NCBI RefSeq assembly: GCF_000315915.1
Contig: NC_020189.1
Coordinates: forward strand, 1 to 64,000
Origin: Henningerozyma blattae CBS 6284
Taxonomy: Eukaryota; Ascomycota; Saccharomycetes; Saccharomycetales; Saccharomycetaceae
Direction: 5' to 3'
Length of the DNA: 64,000 bases
Part shown: positions 29,729 through 39,915 of the stretch, piece after piece
How positions within the stretch are numbered: the first letter of the stretch is position 1
Layout of the letters: every line of letters begins with the position of its first letter
Position numbers and translations under genes: made by a program
Notes under the pieces: model-generated
The model's database searches: none
Seen by the model: the letters and a program-made list of their open reading frames with translations, nothing else
What the model was told of the DNA's origin: nothing

Positions 29729-31624
29729 TTATTGATGTCGTTGAATAATTAGATACCTAATTAATATTTCTGTCAAAGAAAACAAAACGCCTAAAATTAA
29801 TACAATAATAAACCACCAAGTAACACGAGCAATGTTACGTTCCGCTACTGAATCGACACATATATTAAAAAATTCTAATAAAACCATACAACGGTCATTA
29901 ACAACCTGAACCCTTTCATCTATTTCCAAATATTCCCTCATCGCAACATATAGAGGATGTAAACTTGGTTCAAATGTCCAGAAAAATTCCGGAGTGTCCA
30001 ATACACTAGAGGAAAGATTAACATCTACTCTTAACTTAAATAATTTACCAGATTTTTTTAAAAGCTGTTGTCTAGTCAGCCCTAGTGTACCATATAAGGC
30101 TAGCCTCTTGGGTAATTTTGTTACTGAATTCAAGAGAGGCTCTAAACGTGATTCAAATCTGGATAATTTTGATGATTGAGCTATTGAATGGGATAGTGTG
30201 AGTTTGATGATATGATCCCCAGAGCGCAGAGTTATGACGTCATTGAAAATTCTTGGTCTCTCAGTATCTGCATCATATTCAAAATGAAATTCTTCGGTTT
30301 CTATATCCTGTTCATCTAATGGCCTAATAACTAAATCTTTATAATCGGCGAATGCTATATCTCCCAAAATATTTTTTTCTTGTGCTTCAGTGAAATTCCA
30401 AAATACTATTACCCCATATCTAAAAATAAATATCTCTGCATGCTGACTTTTCCCAGTTATCAATTCACTGGATGAACTAGTAGTTATTGTAGAATTTGCA
30501 ATCAAGCCCAATTGTTCTTCTTGCTCACGTAGTTTTTGCTCACTGGGTGTCTCTTCAGCAAAATATTGTGGTTCACTTGGATTAAAATTATCTGTATTTG
30601 CCATAGTATTCGGTAGATGATCAGGTATATTATTTATATCAGTATCAGCCTGGACTGGATTTGTTGATAACTCATAATTATTATTGGCATCTTCTAATAC
30701 TTCAACACCTGAATAATATTCATAATGATGATCACGCTGTTCACTTGCATCGATCATTTTATCAATTAATGTTTTACCACCAATTACTTTTTTAGATATA
30801 TTAGATTTAATTCTATAACCATCTTTACCAGGTAATAGAGGTAGAGTATAAGCGACATAGAGACATTCATCGTATAATCTCGGAGAGACTTCATGATATT
30901 TTTTTAAGAATTTACTCATTAACTTTAAATTCAAACCTTCAGATAAATGGTAAGCCGTAAGTCTCGGTAGTCTTGCTTTGGCTTTAATACCATATCTACT
31001 TCGATCTCCTCTTGGATATGCTCTTAGTGATGAAGTAGACCGTGGTCTTCCTAATGAATTCGACCTTGAGTCCGGCTCTTCGGGTATCAATACTAATTTT
31101 TGAGATGTCTTTGATGTTCTAGGGGGCAATGGAGTAATTGTCTTTGAAAAATTGTAATACGATGATCTCAGGTGATCATCAAACATTGAGAATCTTTCAT
31201 AAGAAGAACCCGAGGATCTTTCCTCTCTTCTAGCAGATGGAATTTCTGAGGTATCTTGAAGGATATTGTCGATTGAAATATCACTAAAACGCCCTTGAGA
31301 GCCTCTTCTACTTTTACGACCATTATTAACGCTGGCAAAGCTTTTTTTAAAAGGTTTATTTCCAAAAACATTACCATTAGCGGCACTACTATTATTTGAA
31401 AGATTCCGGTTCCATGTACTTTTATATCCTCCCGAATATGATGAAAGATTCTTCCTTACTTGTTCTAAATTCGAGTTCGAGTCAGCTGCATGGCCAGCGA
31501 ACGGTGCACTTTTCCTAGTTCTATTAGACCTATAATCAGTTACTAAAATAGATGGCGATCTCTTGGATAAGGGTTTTTTTTGCTCAATCTTCTCTGTCTT
31601 CTTAGACGGCTTTAAGTAATCCAT
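29729..31624 (-). CDS. RMD8: DUF155 (RMND1/Sif family) membrane protein Rmd8
   Basis: Homologue of YFR048W, a cytosolic/ER-associated protein of the DUF155 family that was named for a role in sporulation. Its biochemical role is unknown. The 631 residues compare with 662 in S. cerevisiae. A long Ser/Arg-rich disordered N terminus (1-~210) is followed by the DUF155 domain. This begins near RLTAYHLSEGLNLKLMSKFL, includes AEIFIFRYGVIVFWNFTEAQE (shortened here to IFIFRYGVIVFWNFTEAQE) and KLPKRLALYGTLGLTRQQLL, and ends near YLEIDERVQVVNDR. A C-terminal transmembrane helix (ARVTWWFIIVLILGVLFSLT) anchors it. It belongs to the YFR track, whereas its neighbours GUS1 and RTF1 belong to the YGL track. 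Confidence 0.9.
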   Translation of the reverse strand: MDYLKPSKKTEKIEQKKPLSKRSPSILVTDYRSNRTRKSAPFAGHAADSNSNLEQVRKNLSSYSGGYKSTWNRNLSNNSSAANGNVFGNKPFKKSFASVNNGRKSRRGSQGRFSDISIDNILQDTSEIPSARREERSSGSSYERFSMFDDHLRSSYYNFSKTITPLPPRTSKTSQKLVLIPEEPDSRSNSLGRPRSTSSLRAYPRGDRSRYGIKAKARLPRLTAYHLSEGLNLKLMSKFLKKYHEVSPRLYDECLYVAYTLPLLPGKDGYRIKSNISKKVIGGKTLIDKMIDASEQRDHHYEYYSGVEVLEDANNNYELSTNPVQADTDINNIPDHLPNTMANTDNFNPSEPQYFAEETPSEQKLREQEEQLGLIANSTITTSSSSELITGKSQHAEIFIFRYGVIVFWNFTEAQEKNILGDIAFADYKDLVIRPLDEQDIETEEFHFEYDADTERPRIFNDVITLRSGDHIIKLTLSHSIAQSSKLSRFESRLEPLLNSVTKLPKRLALYGTLGLTRQQLLKKSGKLFKLRVDVNLSSSVLDTPEFFWTFEPSLHPLYVAMREYLEIDERVQVVNDRCMVLLEFFNICVDSVAERNIARVTWWFIIVLILGVLFSLTEILIRYLIIQRHQ

Positions 31625-32537
31625 TCTTCCTTCATTTATTGAAAGTTGTTATCAAAATATGTGTATAATTAACAAACTTAATAAAAATAAAACACTACAG
31701 TATGGCTTATACTTTTCTCTATATATTATTGTTTCCTTAAATACGGAGGAAAGAATTAAACGTAATATGGAAGTCAAAAATTAATAATTAGCTAATGGTT
31801 TGAATTAAAATTACTTGTTATTTTACAAAACAGTTACAAGTGCTTTTACGCTTATTCTTTTTTTCATATTAAAACACATTTCTTTTGTGTAAGTCCTATC
31901 AAGTAATTGGAATTTAACACGGTTTCTAGTAGATCACCACCATTGCCAAATCACGTGTATCAGTACTTCTGTTAAAGGTAGAAAGAAGATTTCGAACTTA
32001 AAGAATATGATTGCTTGAATAAAAACAAGTTAAATACATTAGATAGTACTTTGAATGTCCATAAGAATAATTAGTAAGTAAAGTTTTTTAAGGGTAACTG
32101 TCTGAAACAGAGAGGTAATCCCTTTAAAAAGTAGAAACCAATGTAAAGAAAAAACATTTAAAAAAAAAATAATTGACAGTAAAAAAAAATAAAATAAATT
32201 TAAAATTAAATTTATATTATATGGATATCAACCGTTAATAGTAAGTCTAAAAAAAATGCTTCGAATGATATCATTACTTCTACTAAATGCTTAAATGCTC
32301 AGTGCTACTAATTCTTATTCCTCTACTACTACTTTAAATAAATCACGTGCTTGCATATATTATTTTGTAGGTTTGATTTTTAATATGCCTGAAATAAAAT
32401 TGATAGTAAAAAAAACAGTTCATTCAAAAGCAGTAGTTGAAACATTGTACTTATCTATAATAGTGATACACATCAAATCACTTTTAAGAAGGTAAAGAAC
32501 TGGAATTAACTCAGTATAAAAAAAATTACATTTACTA
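31625..32537. promoter_or_regulatory. Divergent RMD8/RTF1 promoter region
   Basis: 913 bp between divergent genes. Two CACGTG boxes, at 31952-31957 and 32344-32349, are candidate Cbf1/Pho4-type sites. Long poly(A/T) tracts around 32150-32220 could act as nucleosome-poor DNA. Short ORFs here overlap the promoter and the RTF1 start and are not supported. Confidence 0.45.
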
Positions 32538-34250
32538 ATGTCTGATATTGATGAAGATTTATTAGCTTTGGCTGGTGCTGATGAAGAAGAAGAGGAAGAT
32601 ACCTTAATGGTATCTTCAAAGAAAAGAGCAAGAAACAATGATTCCTCTTCAAAGAGAAGAAAAATAGAAGTTGATAATGAAGATGAAGAAGAAGAGGATG
32701 ATTATAATCCTGTCTTTAATGAAGACAATAATCAATCCACATATAATACCATGGATGGAGAAAGGGAAGAGCCAAATCCGTTTCCTCTAGAGGGCAAATA
32801 TAAAGATGAAGATGACCGTGAAAAGATTGAGTCAATGCCAGAAATGGAACGTGAAACGTTGCTATTTGAAAGATCTCAGATCATGCAAAAATACCAAGAA
32901 CGTAAGATGTTTAGAGAACGTAGTAGGAAACAGATGTCACTAAATAACAACAGTAATCTCACTGGACAAAAGACTAGAACATCTACAAGAGTAACTCATA
33001 CCACAGGGTTGTCTGATGCAAAATCCTCAAAATTATCTCAATTAAAAAGACAAAGAGAAAGAAGAAATAAGGGCCAAAGCAACTATAGTGATGAAGATGA
33101 ATACGAAGATGAATACGAAGATGATTTAGAACAAGAATATAAATCGAGCGGTAGTGATTATGATGAAAATGAAGCTGCTGAAGAAGAAGAAGATGATTAT
33201 GACTTGTACGGATCCAAGACAAAATACAATCATCGTGGGTCTGAAGAAGACGATGATGATGATGTGAAATGGGCAGAGGATATTGATCGTGAATCTAATG
33301 TCCAGGATTTTAACAAAATTAAAATTGGTCGTTCATTTGCCTTTAAATTTTGCTTCTATCCTGATTTTAATGATATAGTCAAAAATTGCTATGCCAAAGT
33401 CAATGTAAGTGATGATAGACATAAACCAGTATATCGTATGGTTAAGATTGAAAAAGTATTTTTAGACAAACGCCCTCATGATATGGGTAAATTTTTCACA
33501 AATCAATGTTTTGGTGTTACTCAGGGGAATAATCGTAAAGTTTATTCAATGAAATATTTTAGTGATAGTCCTATTACTCATGCAGAATTTGACAGGTATA
33601 TAAGGACGTTGGAACATGACCATATCACTAGACCTTCAGTGTATGCTATTAATAACAAATTTAAGGAAATCACTGCTTTTACTACTGAACCTTTAACTGA
33701 TAAATTGACGGATCAAATAGTACGTAATAGAATGCGTTTTAATAAGAAATTATCAGGAACTAATGCTGTTTTAGAAAAGACCGTCCTAAGAGGGAAATTA
33801 CAATTTGCAAAGGAGACTGGAAATGAAAGAGATGTCACAAAATATTCTGCTCAATTAAGAAATTTGGAAAAGAGATTATCACTTTATGAAAAGCATCATG
33901 AAAATGATCAAACAGGTGCCAAGAAATTGGGTCAGTTAACTTCTAGAAATAGAAAGCTGAATATGGATAAGGCTAGAAATGTTGAACATAAAAAGGTTGA
34001 ATTAGCTGGATTTGATGCTAAAGCTGATCCATTTAGTAGATTAAAAACAAGAACTAAAATTTATTACCAAGAGATTCAAAAAGAAGAAAATGAAAAGGCT
34101 CAAGAGCTAGCTCATAAAAAGCAATTAGAAGAGGATGCTGAAGCCAAAGCTCAATCTGAAAAAGAACAATTATTAGCTGAGTTTAAGTGTTTAGGAGGTT
34201 TAGAAAAAATGGTTGGTAGTTTAAATTTCAAATTTGATTTCGATATATAA
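32538..34250 (+). CDS. RTF1: Paf1 complex subunit Rtf1
   Basis: Nuclear transcription elongation factor of the Paf1 complex. It promotes histone H2B ubiquitination (through its histone-modification domain and Bre1/Rad6) and binds phosphorylated Spt5 through its Plus3 domain. The 570 residues compare with 558 in yeast, starting [20 protein letters not shown]. The first ~60 residues are acidic/basic. A conserved stretch ([20 protein letters not shown], then [17 protein letters not shown]) leads to the histone-modification domain. Acidic spacers of GAA/GAT codons follow, and the Plus3 domain covers about residues 255-385 ([20 protein letters not shown] to [20 protein letters not shown]). The C-terminal coiled region carries [20 protein letters not shown]. 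It is the YGL244W orthologue. Confidence 0.95.
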   Translation: MSDIDEDLLALAGADEEEEEDTLMVSSKKRARNNDSSSKRRKIEVDNEDEEEEDDYNPVFNEDNNQSTYNTMDGEREEPNPFPLEGKYKDEDDREKIESMPEMERETLLFERSQIMQKYQERKMFRERSRKQMSLNNNSNLTGQKTRTSTRVTHTTGLSDAKSSKLSQLKRQRERRNKGQSNYSDEDEYEDEYEDDLEQEYKSSGSDYDENEAAEEEEDDYDLYGSKTKYNHRGSEEDDDDDVKWAEDIDRESNVQDFNKIKIGRSFAFKFCFYPDFNDIVKNCYAKVNVSDDRHKPVYRMVKIEKVFLDKRPHDMGKFFTNQCFGVTQGNNRKVYSMKYFSDSPITHAEFDRYIRTLEHDHITRPSVYAINNKFKEITAFTTEPLTDKLTDQIVRNRMRFNKKLSGTNAVLEKTVLRGKLQFAKETGNERDVTKYSAQLRNLEKRLSLYEKHHENDQTGAKKLGQLTSRNRKLNMDKARNVEHKKVELAGFDAKADPFSRLKTRTKIYYQEIQKEENEKAQELAHKKQLEEDAEAKAQSEKEQLLAEFKCLGGLEKMVGSLNFKFDFDI

Positions 34251-35147
34251 TGCAATGATTTAAATATAAAATGAAATAACTCTGAATTATATGTAACACT
34301 AAGAACTACTGTTATTTTTTTTTTTTTTCTTTTATACAAAAAATCTAGTCAATTAAAAGCATCAAACAATTTATTTTAATTAATATTTTTTTTACCAAAG
34401 ACAGAATTAACCATCTTAAACATCAAAGTTTTCAGATGCTATTGCACTGCAACAAAAATTTTTTCTAGCCCAGAATGACAGATTCTTTACTTAGTGACCT
34501 CCCCACAATCTCCTGAATAGTTGTATGGATTATATAATTTTATAATTGAAAAAACTTTACAGTATTTTTAATAAATTCTAAAATTAATAAAAAAAATTCT
34601 TACTTGAAAAGTTGGAAGAATTACTAATAGCGGCTAGTTGGCCGTGACAAGATTTTTTTTAAAAAAAATAAGCAACAGTGGTAACTGTTTTCTGATATTA
34701 ATTTGCTATAAAAATATTCACTAAATATTTTAAAAAATAGTTTAATAAATATTTTACTTTAAAGTTCAACTTTTTTTTGTGGAGAAATATTTATAACTTG
34801 AAATGTGTAGCCAATAATTAAGTAAAAATTATGATAGAACAGAGCTAAAAAGTTTTTTTTATTTTTTTCATTCATTTCATTTCATGAAAAGTAAAGATAC
34901 TGAAAGAATTCCCTGGCATTGATATTATAACAATAAAAATTGTATATATTATCACATAATTGCAAGATTTGTAATTATTTGACATCAAGTAATTAGCCAT
35001 GAGAAAAAATTTTGTTTTTAAGAGTTTATTTCCAAATTAAAATTAGTTTATTTTTCTATAACTTTCAACATGCGATAATTGTATTGAATATATATATATA
35101 TTTTTGGAAACTTCAAAAACAACTAAACGAAAATTAGATTCAGACCC
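34251..35147. other. Intergenic region between RTF1 and TAD1
   Basis: 897 bp, very AT-rich with many homopolymer runs. A patch at about 34420-34520 is less AT-rich (AGCCCAGAATGACAG, then CCTCCCCACAATC) and could hold a small RNA, but I could not find a convincing C/D or H/ACA box set. The rest shows nothing recognisable. Confidence 0.4.
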
Positions 35148-36353
35148 ATGGAGCAACAAGAGAAACGAATGGACAAAAGAGAGTTGGGTGATAAGATTGC
35201 AGCTTTGTTGTTTAGAGAGTACAATAAATTAAAGAAATCGAACAAACCTATTAAAAAATCTAACGGAATAAAAGAATGGACAATTATATCTGGAATAGTA
35301 GCCGTTAGTAATAAAGATACAAACATAATTAAAGTCATATCATTAGCTACCGGTGTGAAAGCTACACCAGATTCTGAATTGAAAAGAAGTCAGGGCTCTA
35401 TAGTTCATGATTGTCATGCAGAAATACTTGCAATTAGAGGATTTAACACAACATTACTAAGGGAAATAGAAAACAAAGAAATTGATGATACAAATAGCTG
35501 TGATTTGATTTATAAAGTGGAAAATTCTAAATGCAAAAAATATTCTTGGAACGATGAGTATGATTTAGGCCTTTACATATCAAAGCTACCTTGTGGTGAC
35601 TCGAGCATGGAAGAAGAAAACTCTCTTGAAAGTAATTCATTAATACAGTTTCAAGAAAACGATCTTACTCAATATGTAGATCCAACTATAAGAACAATTT
35701 TAAGAGGTAGGATTAATTATAATAAATCGGGTTGTGTGAGAACAAAACCTGGCAGAATTGATTCTGAAATTACTTTTTCTAAATCTTGTTCCGACAAAAT
35801 ATGCATCAAACAAGTTCTATCCCTACTGAACAGTTTAAATACTGAATTACTTGAAAGTCCAATATATATTAAGTACTTAGTATGTCCAGATATTAAACCC
35901 CAAAACTTAATTTTACTTAAGAAAAGTTTTAATAGGATAGAAAATATTAAATTAGAAGTATCATCATCATATAGGTACCATCCATTATCTTTTATTCCCA
36001 GCTCGATACAATTTCAAGATGGAAAGACCAATGACCTTCAGGAGCCTAGTTTCACTAGTGTCGTTAAAATATTTAATAGTAATGACAAATTTGGACTAGA
36101 GCAGTCAATAGTAAACGGGGTAAAAATGGGTGCATATACTAAGAAATCGAAGCCATTATCTAAAAATGCAATGACAATAGTGAGTAGAACGTTTCAATGG
36201 AATATATTTAAAAATATTATGCCTGAATTTGAGCAATATTCCTATTTAACATTTAAACGATTTCAAACTGACCGCATTGAAACTAGGAATAGGATACGGA
36301 AATGTCTCTCACAAGATGGATGGATCTCTACTTTTAATGATGACATTATATAA
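35148..36353 (+). CDS. TAD1: tRNA-specific adenosine-37 deaminase
   Basis: Deaminates A37, next to the anticodon of tRNA-Ala, to inosine (ADAR-like deaminase). The 401 residues compare with 400 in yeast Tad1. The zinc site is complete: HAE with His90 and catalytic Glu92 in VHDCHAEILAIRGF, Cys149 in LPCGDSSM, and Cys196 in GCVRTKPGR. The early WTIISGIVAV and the late KMGAYTKKSKPLSKNA segments also match the family. A second Met at residue 8 is an alternative start; I kept the first ATG because the length then agrees with yeast. It follows RTF1 in the same direction, as YGL243W follows YGL244W. Confidence 0.95.
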   Translation: MEQQEKRMDKRELGDKIAALLFREYNKLKKSNKPIKKSNGIKEWTIISGIVAVSNKDTNIIKVISLATGVKATPDSELKRSQGSIVHDCHAEILAIRGFNTTLLREIENKEIDDTNSCDLIYKVENSKCKKYSWNDEYDLGLYISKLPCGDSSMEEENSLESNSLIQFQENDLTQYVDPTIRTILRGRINYNKSGCVRTKPGRIDSEITFSKSCSDKICIKQVLSLLNSLNTELLESPIYIKYLVCPDIKPQNLILLKKSFNRIENIKLEVSSSYRYHPLSFIPSSIQFQDGKTNDLQEPSFTSVVKIFNSNDKFGLEQSIVNGVKMGAYTKKSKPLSKNAMTIVSRTFQWNIFKNIMPEFEQYSYLTFKRFQTDRIETRNRIRKCLSQDGWISTFNDDII

Positions 36354-36790
36354 TATATACATATTTTAGCTGATTATTGTGAGTTTACTTGCATCTTTTC
36401 AATGTATCAAATATTTTTTAATCCTTAAATAAATACTAGGACAATAACAGTTATATTGACAAGTAATTATTACCTTTGAAGCTCAATCAAAGGTTAAAAC
36501 ATTCAGAAAGTATGAAACCACCCAACTCTCCTATGAGATGCTTCATTTCTTAATTTTTTTATTTTTTTTTCACTTTTTTTAGTGTTTTTTTCCTTTATTA
36601 GCTATGAAATATATATTCGTGAGTATAAAAAAATAAAATGGATGAGATAGGAATTTCTAATAAACGAAAAAAGAAATATGAGATTTACACTTGAATACTA
36701 ATATCGGATTAAGGGTAATAAGTTGAATATCAAAACATTTACACTTGATCGAATTACCTCATATATTATTATTTATACAAATATTCCCCA
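36354..36790. other. Intergenic region between TAD1 and KAP114
   Basis: 437 bp with long T runs near 36545-36600. A short segment at about 36470-36540 is less AT-rich and has a CTGA-like box on the minus strand, but not a full snoRNA signature. Nothing else was recognised. Confidence 0.45.
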
Positions 36791-39700
36791 ATGAATATTG
36801 ATATTGATTCTTTGATCAAACAAGCTCAATCTCCAGAAACATCTCTCCGAGAACATGCTGAAAATAGCTTATTAGAATGGTGTGAACACGATGCATGCAG
36901 TGCATTTGCAGCCCTAGCAAATGTTGCTGCAAATAATACTGAAATTTTATCATCACGCCAATATTCATTATTAGCTTTACGTAAATTAATTACCATGTAT
37001 TGGAGTCCTGGATTCGAATCCTATCACCTGACCTCTAATCTAAATGAGACTGTGAAAGCACATGTTAGACACACTATTTTACAGCTAGCATTAGATAAAA
37101 ATCAAGATTCAAAAATTAGAAAGAGTGGATCTTACTGTATCGTACAAGTATCAGCTGTCGATTTCCCAGATTTATGGCCAGAACTTTTGGTGACACTTTA
37201 TAAATCTATATTAGAAACCCATTCATTAGAAGCGTTATCTATATTAAATGAAATTTATGATGACATTATTTCAGAAGAAATGTTTTTTGAAGAAGGTATT
37301 GGTTTAGAGACAATGAGAGTTATCTTCAATATACTCGATGATAAGACAGCTCCTGTTGAAACAAAAATTGCTGCAGCAAAATTATTCTATCCTTGCTTAA
37401 TGCAAATGTCGGTGGTTAGCCCAACTTCATCATTAAAACGAATGAATCTAGTTATTGATTCTCTAAAAGAAATCATATCCAAATGGGAACAGATATTACA
37501 ATTCCCATTAGAAGATGCACTACTAATCTCGCCTGAAGAGGCAATATTAGAATGGAAATTCAGAGGCTCAATATATGAAGGATTAGCATTTGTTCATTCT
37601 AATTTTTCTAAAAAAATCTTACCAATGAATTTTTTAAATGTTTTTAGAAAATGCTCATTACAAGATCTCACTCCAGCATCTACTCTATACATAAATATGA
37701 TATCAGGGGACAATATTGCATTTAATGCGTTAAACAAATATATTATTCATATTTTCGAATATCTATCTAACATATCAAGAGCTAATTATGAACGTGAAGA
37801 ATTAATATTAATATTGGAGTCGATCTATAAATTATGCTGTTTGGATAACCTGATTGTAGAAACATGGAACTCAAATTTCAATGAATTTGTTTCCAAAGAA
37901 TTTGGATTAATGGCTTCATATTCATTGAGAGATCAAATTAGTGACTTCTTAATATCTTTATCATCCAATAACTTCAATATAATATTTAAAGAATTTATTA
38001 CCAATTTGAACAATTGTTTAATTATTGAAGACTGGAGACAACTAGAATCTATGTTATATATTTTCCAATCATTACTAATTAATGATGAAGATATATTGAA
38101 TGTTGCAAATTTAAACATCGAAAATTTATTATCTTCATTAGCCAAAAATTTCCATCATTACATTACAAATACGATATTATTTTCAAGATTAATTTTATTA
38201 ATACCAAAAATTTTAGAAAAATTTATGGATGATATTGAAAATATTAAATTGATTACCTGTGAATTTTTGAAACAAAGTTTGGCAATTGGATTGGATAATT
38301 ATAATGCTTTAATTAAATCCTCATGTTTGCTAATGGTTAATAGTTATTGTTCATTTGCTGAATTATTAACAGTTCTTGGGGACAAAACTTGCCAAGAGGT
38401 CCAACAAATAACATTAAAGATTATTTTACAAATATTGGATGACTCTGAAGATGACACATATGGTATGATTATGGAAGTGATTAATAATTTGATAGATTGT
38501 AATTTGCCAAATGATAAATTGGGTGAAATTCCACAGCAAGAATTCAATCTAATCTTGTCAATCACATCAAGAGATCCCTCGAATGTTCAAATGACTGTGG
38601 AATCACAAGAATGTTTGAAAAAATTATTAGAAGGATTGAATACGTTTGAATATTCACATTATATTGAAATGTGTTTCCCATCTATGGTTAAAGTTCTAAT
38701 TGGAAGTTCTGTAACACAATATAAATATTCTGCCTTACTTTCATTGGCATTAGAATTTATTACAATTTTTATGAAAAAAAAACCAAATGATGGTTATTTA
38801 CCACTAGAAATATGCAAATTTATTTTCAATCCTTTAAAAGATGTATTATTGGTATCTAATGAAGATGAGACTTTACAATTAAGTTCCGATGCGTTTAGTT
38901 ATTTGATCTACAATACAGACCCAATAGTAATGGTTGAATCTTTGCCAGGAATATTAGAAGTAATGGATCGATTATTATCTCTTGACGTAACAGATAGTGC
39001 TGCTATGAATGCTGGATCATTAGTTGTTACTGTCTTTACACATTTTGAAAATGAGATTAAACCATATATGAAACAAATTTTAAGCGGCACAACAAAGAGA
39101 TTAATACAAGCTAAAAATATATCTACTATCCAGAATCTAATATCTGTAATTTGTTATTTAATATGTTCTAATACTGAGGATACTATTAATTTACTTTCAA
39201 GACTTGGAACTGAAGGGGATATCTTAAAATTGGTATTAAATAAATGGATATCCAATTTCGAAATTATTCGAGGTGAAAGACGAATTAAACAAAATATCTT
39301 AGCATTAAATAAGTTATACTGTTTGAATAATTCTAATATCAAACATATAATGGTAGATGATGAATTAATTCCATATGATGGTGATCGTATTATCACAAGA
39401 TCAATGGCCAAAGAAATGCCAGATAGATATACACAAATACCTGTGTATAGTAAGATTATTAAATTATTTATTCAAGAGTTAAGCGAACAAATGAAACAAC
39501 CTGAACATAATTTGAAAATTGAGGAAACTGTAGAGACAATTGGTGATGGTAATGCTGCTGCTGCTGATGATGATTGGGAAGATGTGGAAGATGTACTAGA
39601 TTATGAGAAGTTACAAGAGTATGTAGATGATGAAGATGATGAGCTTCATTTTGGAGAAGATGAAGATGATATTTTGGGGACTATGGATATTGAGATAGAC

Positions 39701-39823
39701 GTCAAAGAGTTGTTAATTCGAATCTTGAAGGAGAATGCATCGAAGAATGTTAGTGATTTTGATAAAATTTATACAACATTATCAGAGGATGAGAAACGTA
39801 TTTTAAGTGAATGTCTTGTATAA
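36791..39823 (+). CDS. KAP114: Importin beta-family karyopherin Kap114
   Basis: Nuclear import receptor. In yeast it carries TATA-binding protein, histones H2A/H2B, Nap1 and Sua7 and is released by Ran-GTP. The 1010 residues compare with 1004 in S. cerevisiae. The N terminus has the importin-N pattern (SLREHAENSLLEWCEHD, then SSRQYSLLALRKLI). The body is a chain of HEAT-like helical pairs. A long acidic loop near the C terminus (ADDDWEDVEDVLDYEKLQEY and a following DDEDDE stretch, about residues 918-955) fits the histone/TBP-binding acidic insert of this receptor. It is the YGL241W orthologue; YGL242C, expected between TAD1 and KAP114, is absent. Confidence 0.94.
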   Translation: MNIDIDSLIKQAQSPETSLREHAENSLLEWCEHDACSAFAALANVAANNTEILSSRQYSLLALRKLITMYWSPGFESYHLTSNLNETVKAHVRHTILQLALDKNQDSKIRKSGSYCIVQVSAVDFPDLWPELLVTLYKSILETHSLEALSILNEIYDDIISEEMFFEEGIGLETMRVIFNILDDKTAPVETKIAAAKLFYPCLMQMSVVSPTSSLKRMNLVIDSLKEIISKWEQILQFPLEDALLISPEEAILEWKFRGSIYEGLAFVHSNFSKKILPMNFLNVFRKCSLQDLTPASTLYINMISGDNIAFNALNKYIIHIFEYLSNISRANYEREELILILESIYKLCCLDNLIVETWNSNFNEFVSKEFGLMASYSLRDQISDFLISLSSNNFNIIFKEFITNLNNCLIIEDWRQLESMLYIFQSLLINDEDILNVANLNIENLLSSLAKNFHHYITNTILFSRLILLIPKILEKFMDDIENIKLITCEFLKQSLAIGLDNYNALIKSSCLLMVNSYCSFAELLTVLGDKTCQEVQQITLKIILQILDDSEDDTYGMIMEVINNLIDCNLPNDKLGEIPQQEFNLILSITSRDPSNVQMTVESQECLKKLLEGLNTFEYSHYIEMCFPSMVKVLIGSSVTQYKYSALLSLALEFITIFMKKKPNDGYLPLEICKFIFNPLKDVLLVSNEDETLQLSSDAFSYLIYNTDPIVMVESLPGILEVMDRLLSLDVTDSAAMNAGSLVVTVFTHFENEIKPYMKQILSGTTKRLIQAKNISTIQNLISVICYLICSNTEDTINLLSRLGTEGDILKLVLNKWISNFEIIRGERRIKQNILALNKLYCLNNSNIKHIMVDDELIPYDGDRIITRSMAKEMPDRYTQIPVYSKIIKLFIQELSEQMKQPEHNLKIEETVETIGDGNAAAADDDWEDVEDVLDYEKLQEYVDDEDDELHFGEDEDDILGTMDIEIDVKELLIRILKENASKNVSDFDKIYTTLSEDEKRILSECLV

Positions 39824-39880
39824 CTAATGGCAATGAATTGATCTATTAATGTATCTCAAATAAATACACTGTAAGAGGTT

Positions 39881-39883
<3 letters not shown>

Positions 39884-39912
<29 letters not shown>
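39884..39912. repeat. (TA)n microsatellite
   Basis: About 29 bp of alternating T and A just downstream of KAP114. A similar tract lies at 50770-50797 upstream of SEC15. Confidence 0.9.

Positions 39913-39915
<3 letters not shown>

Noticed and set aside
34420..34520. Possible snoRNA between RTF1 and TAD1
   Set aside because: CTGA- and TGA-like boxes are present, but no proper RTGATGA/CTGA pair or H/ACA arrangement could be drawn.
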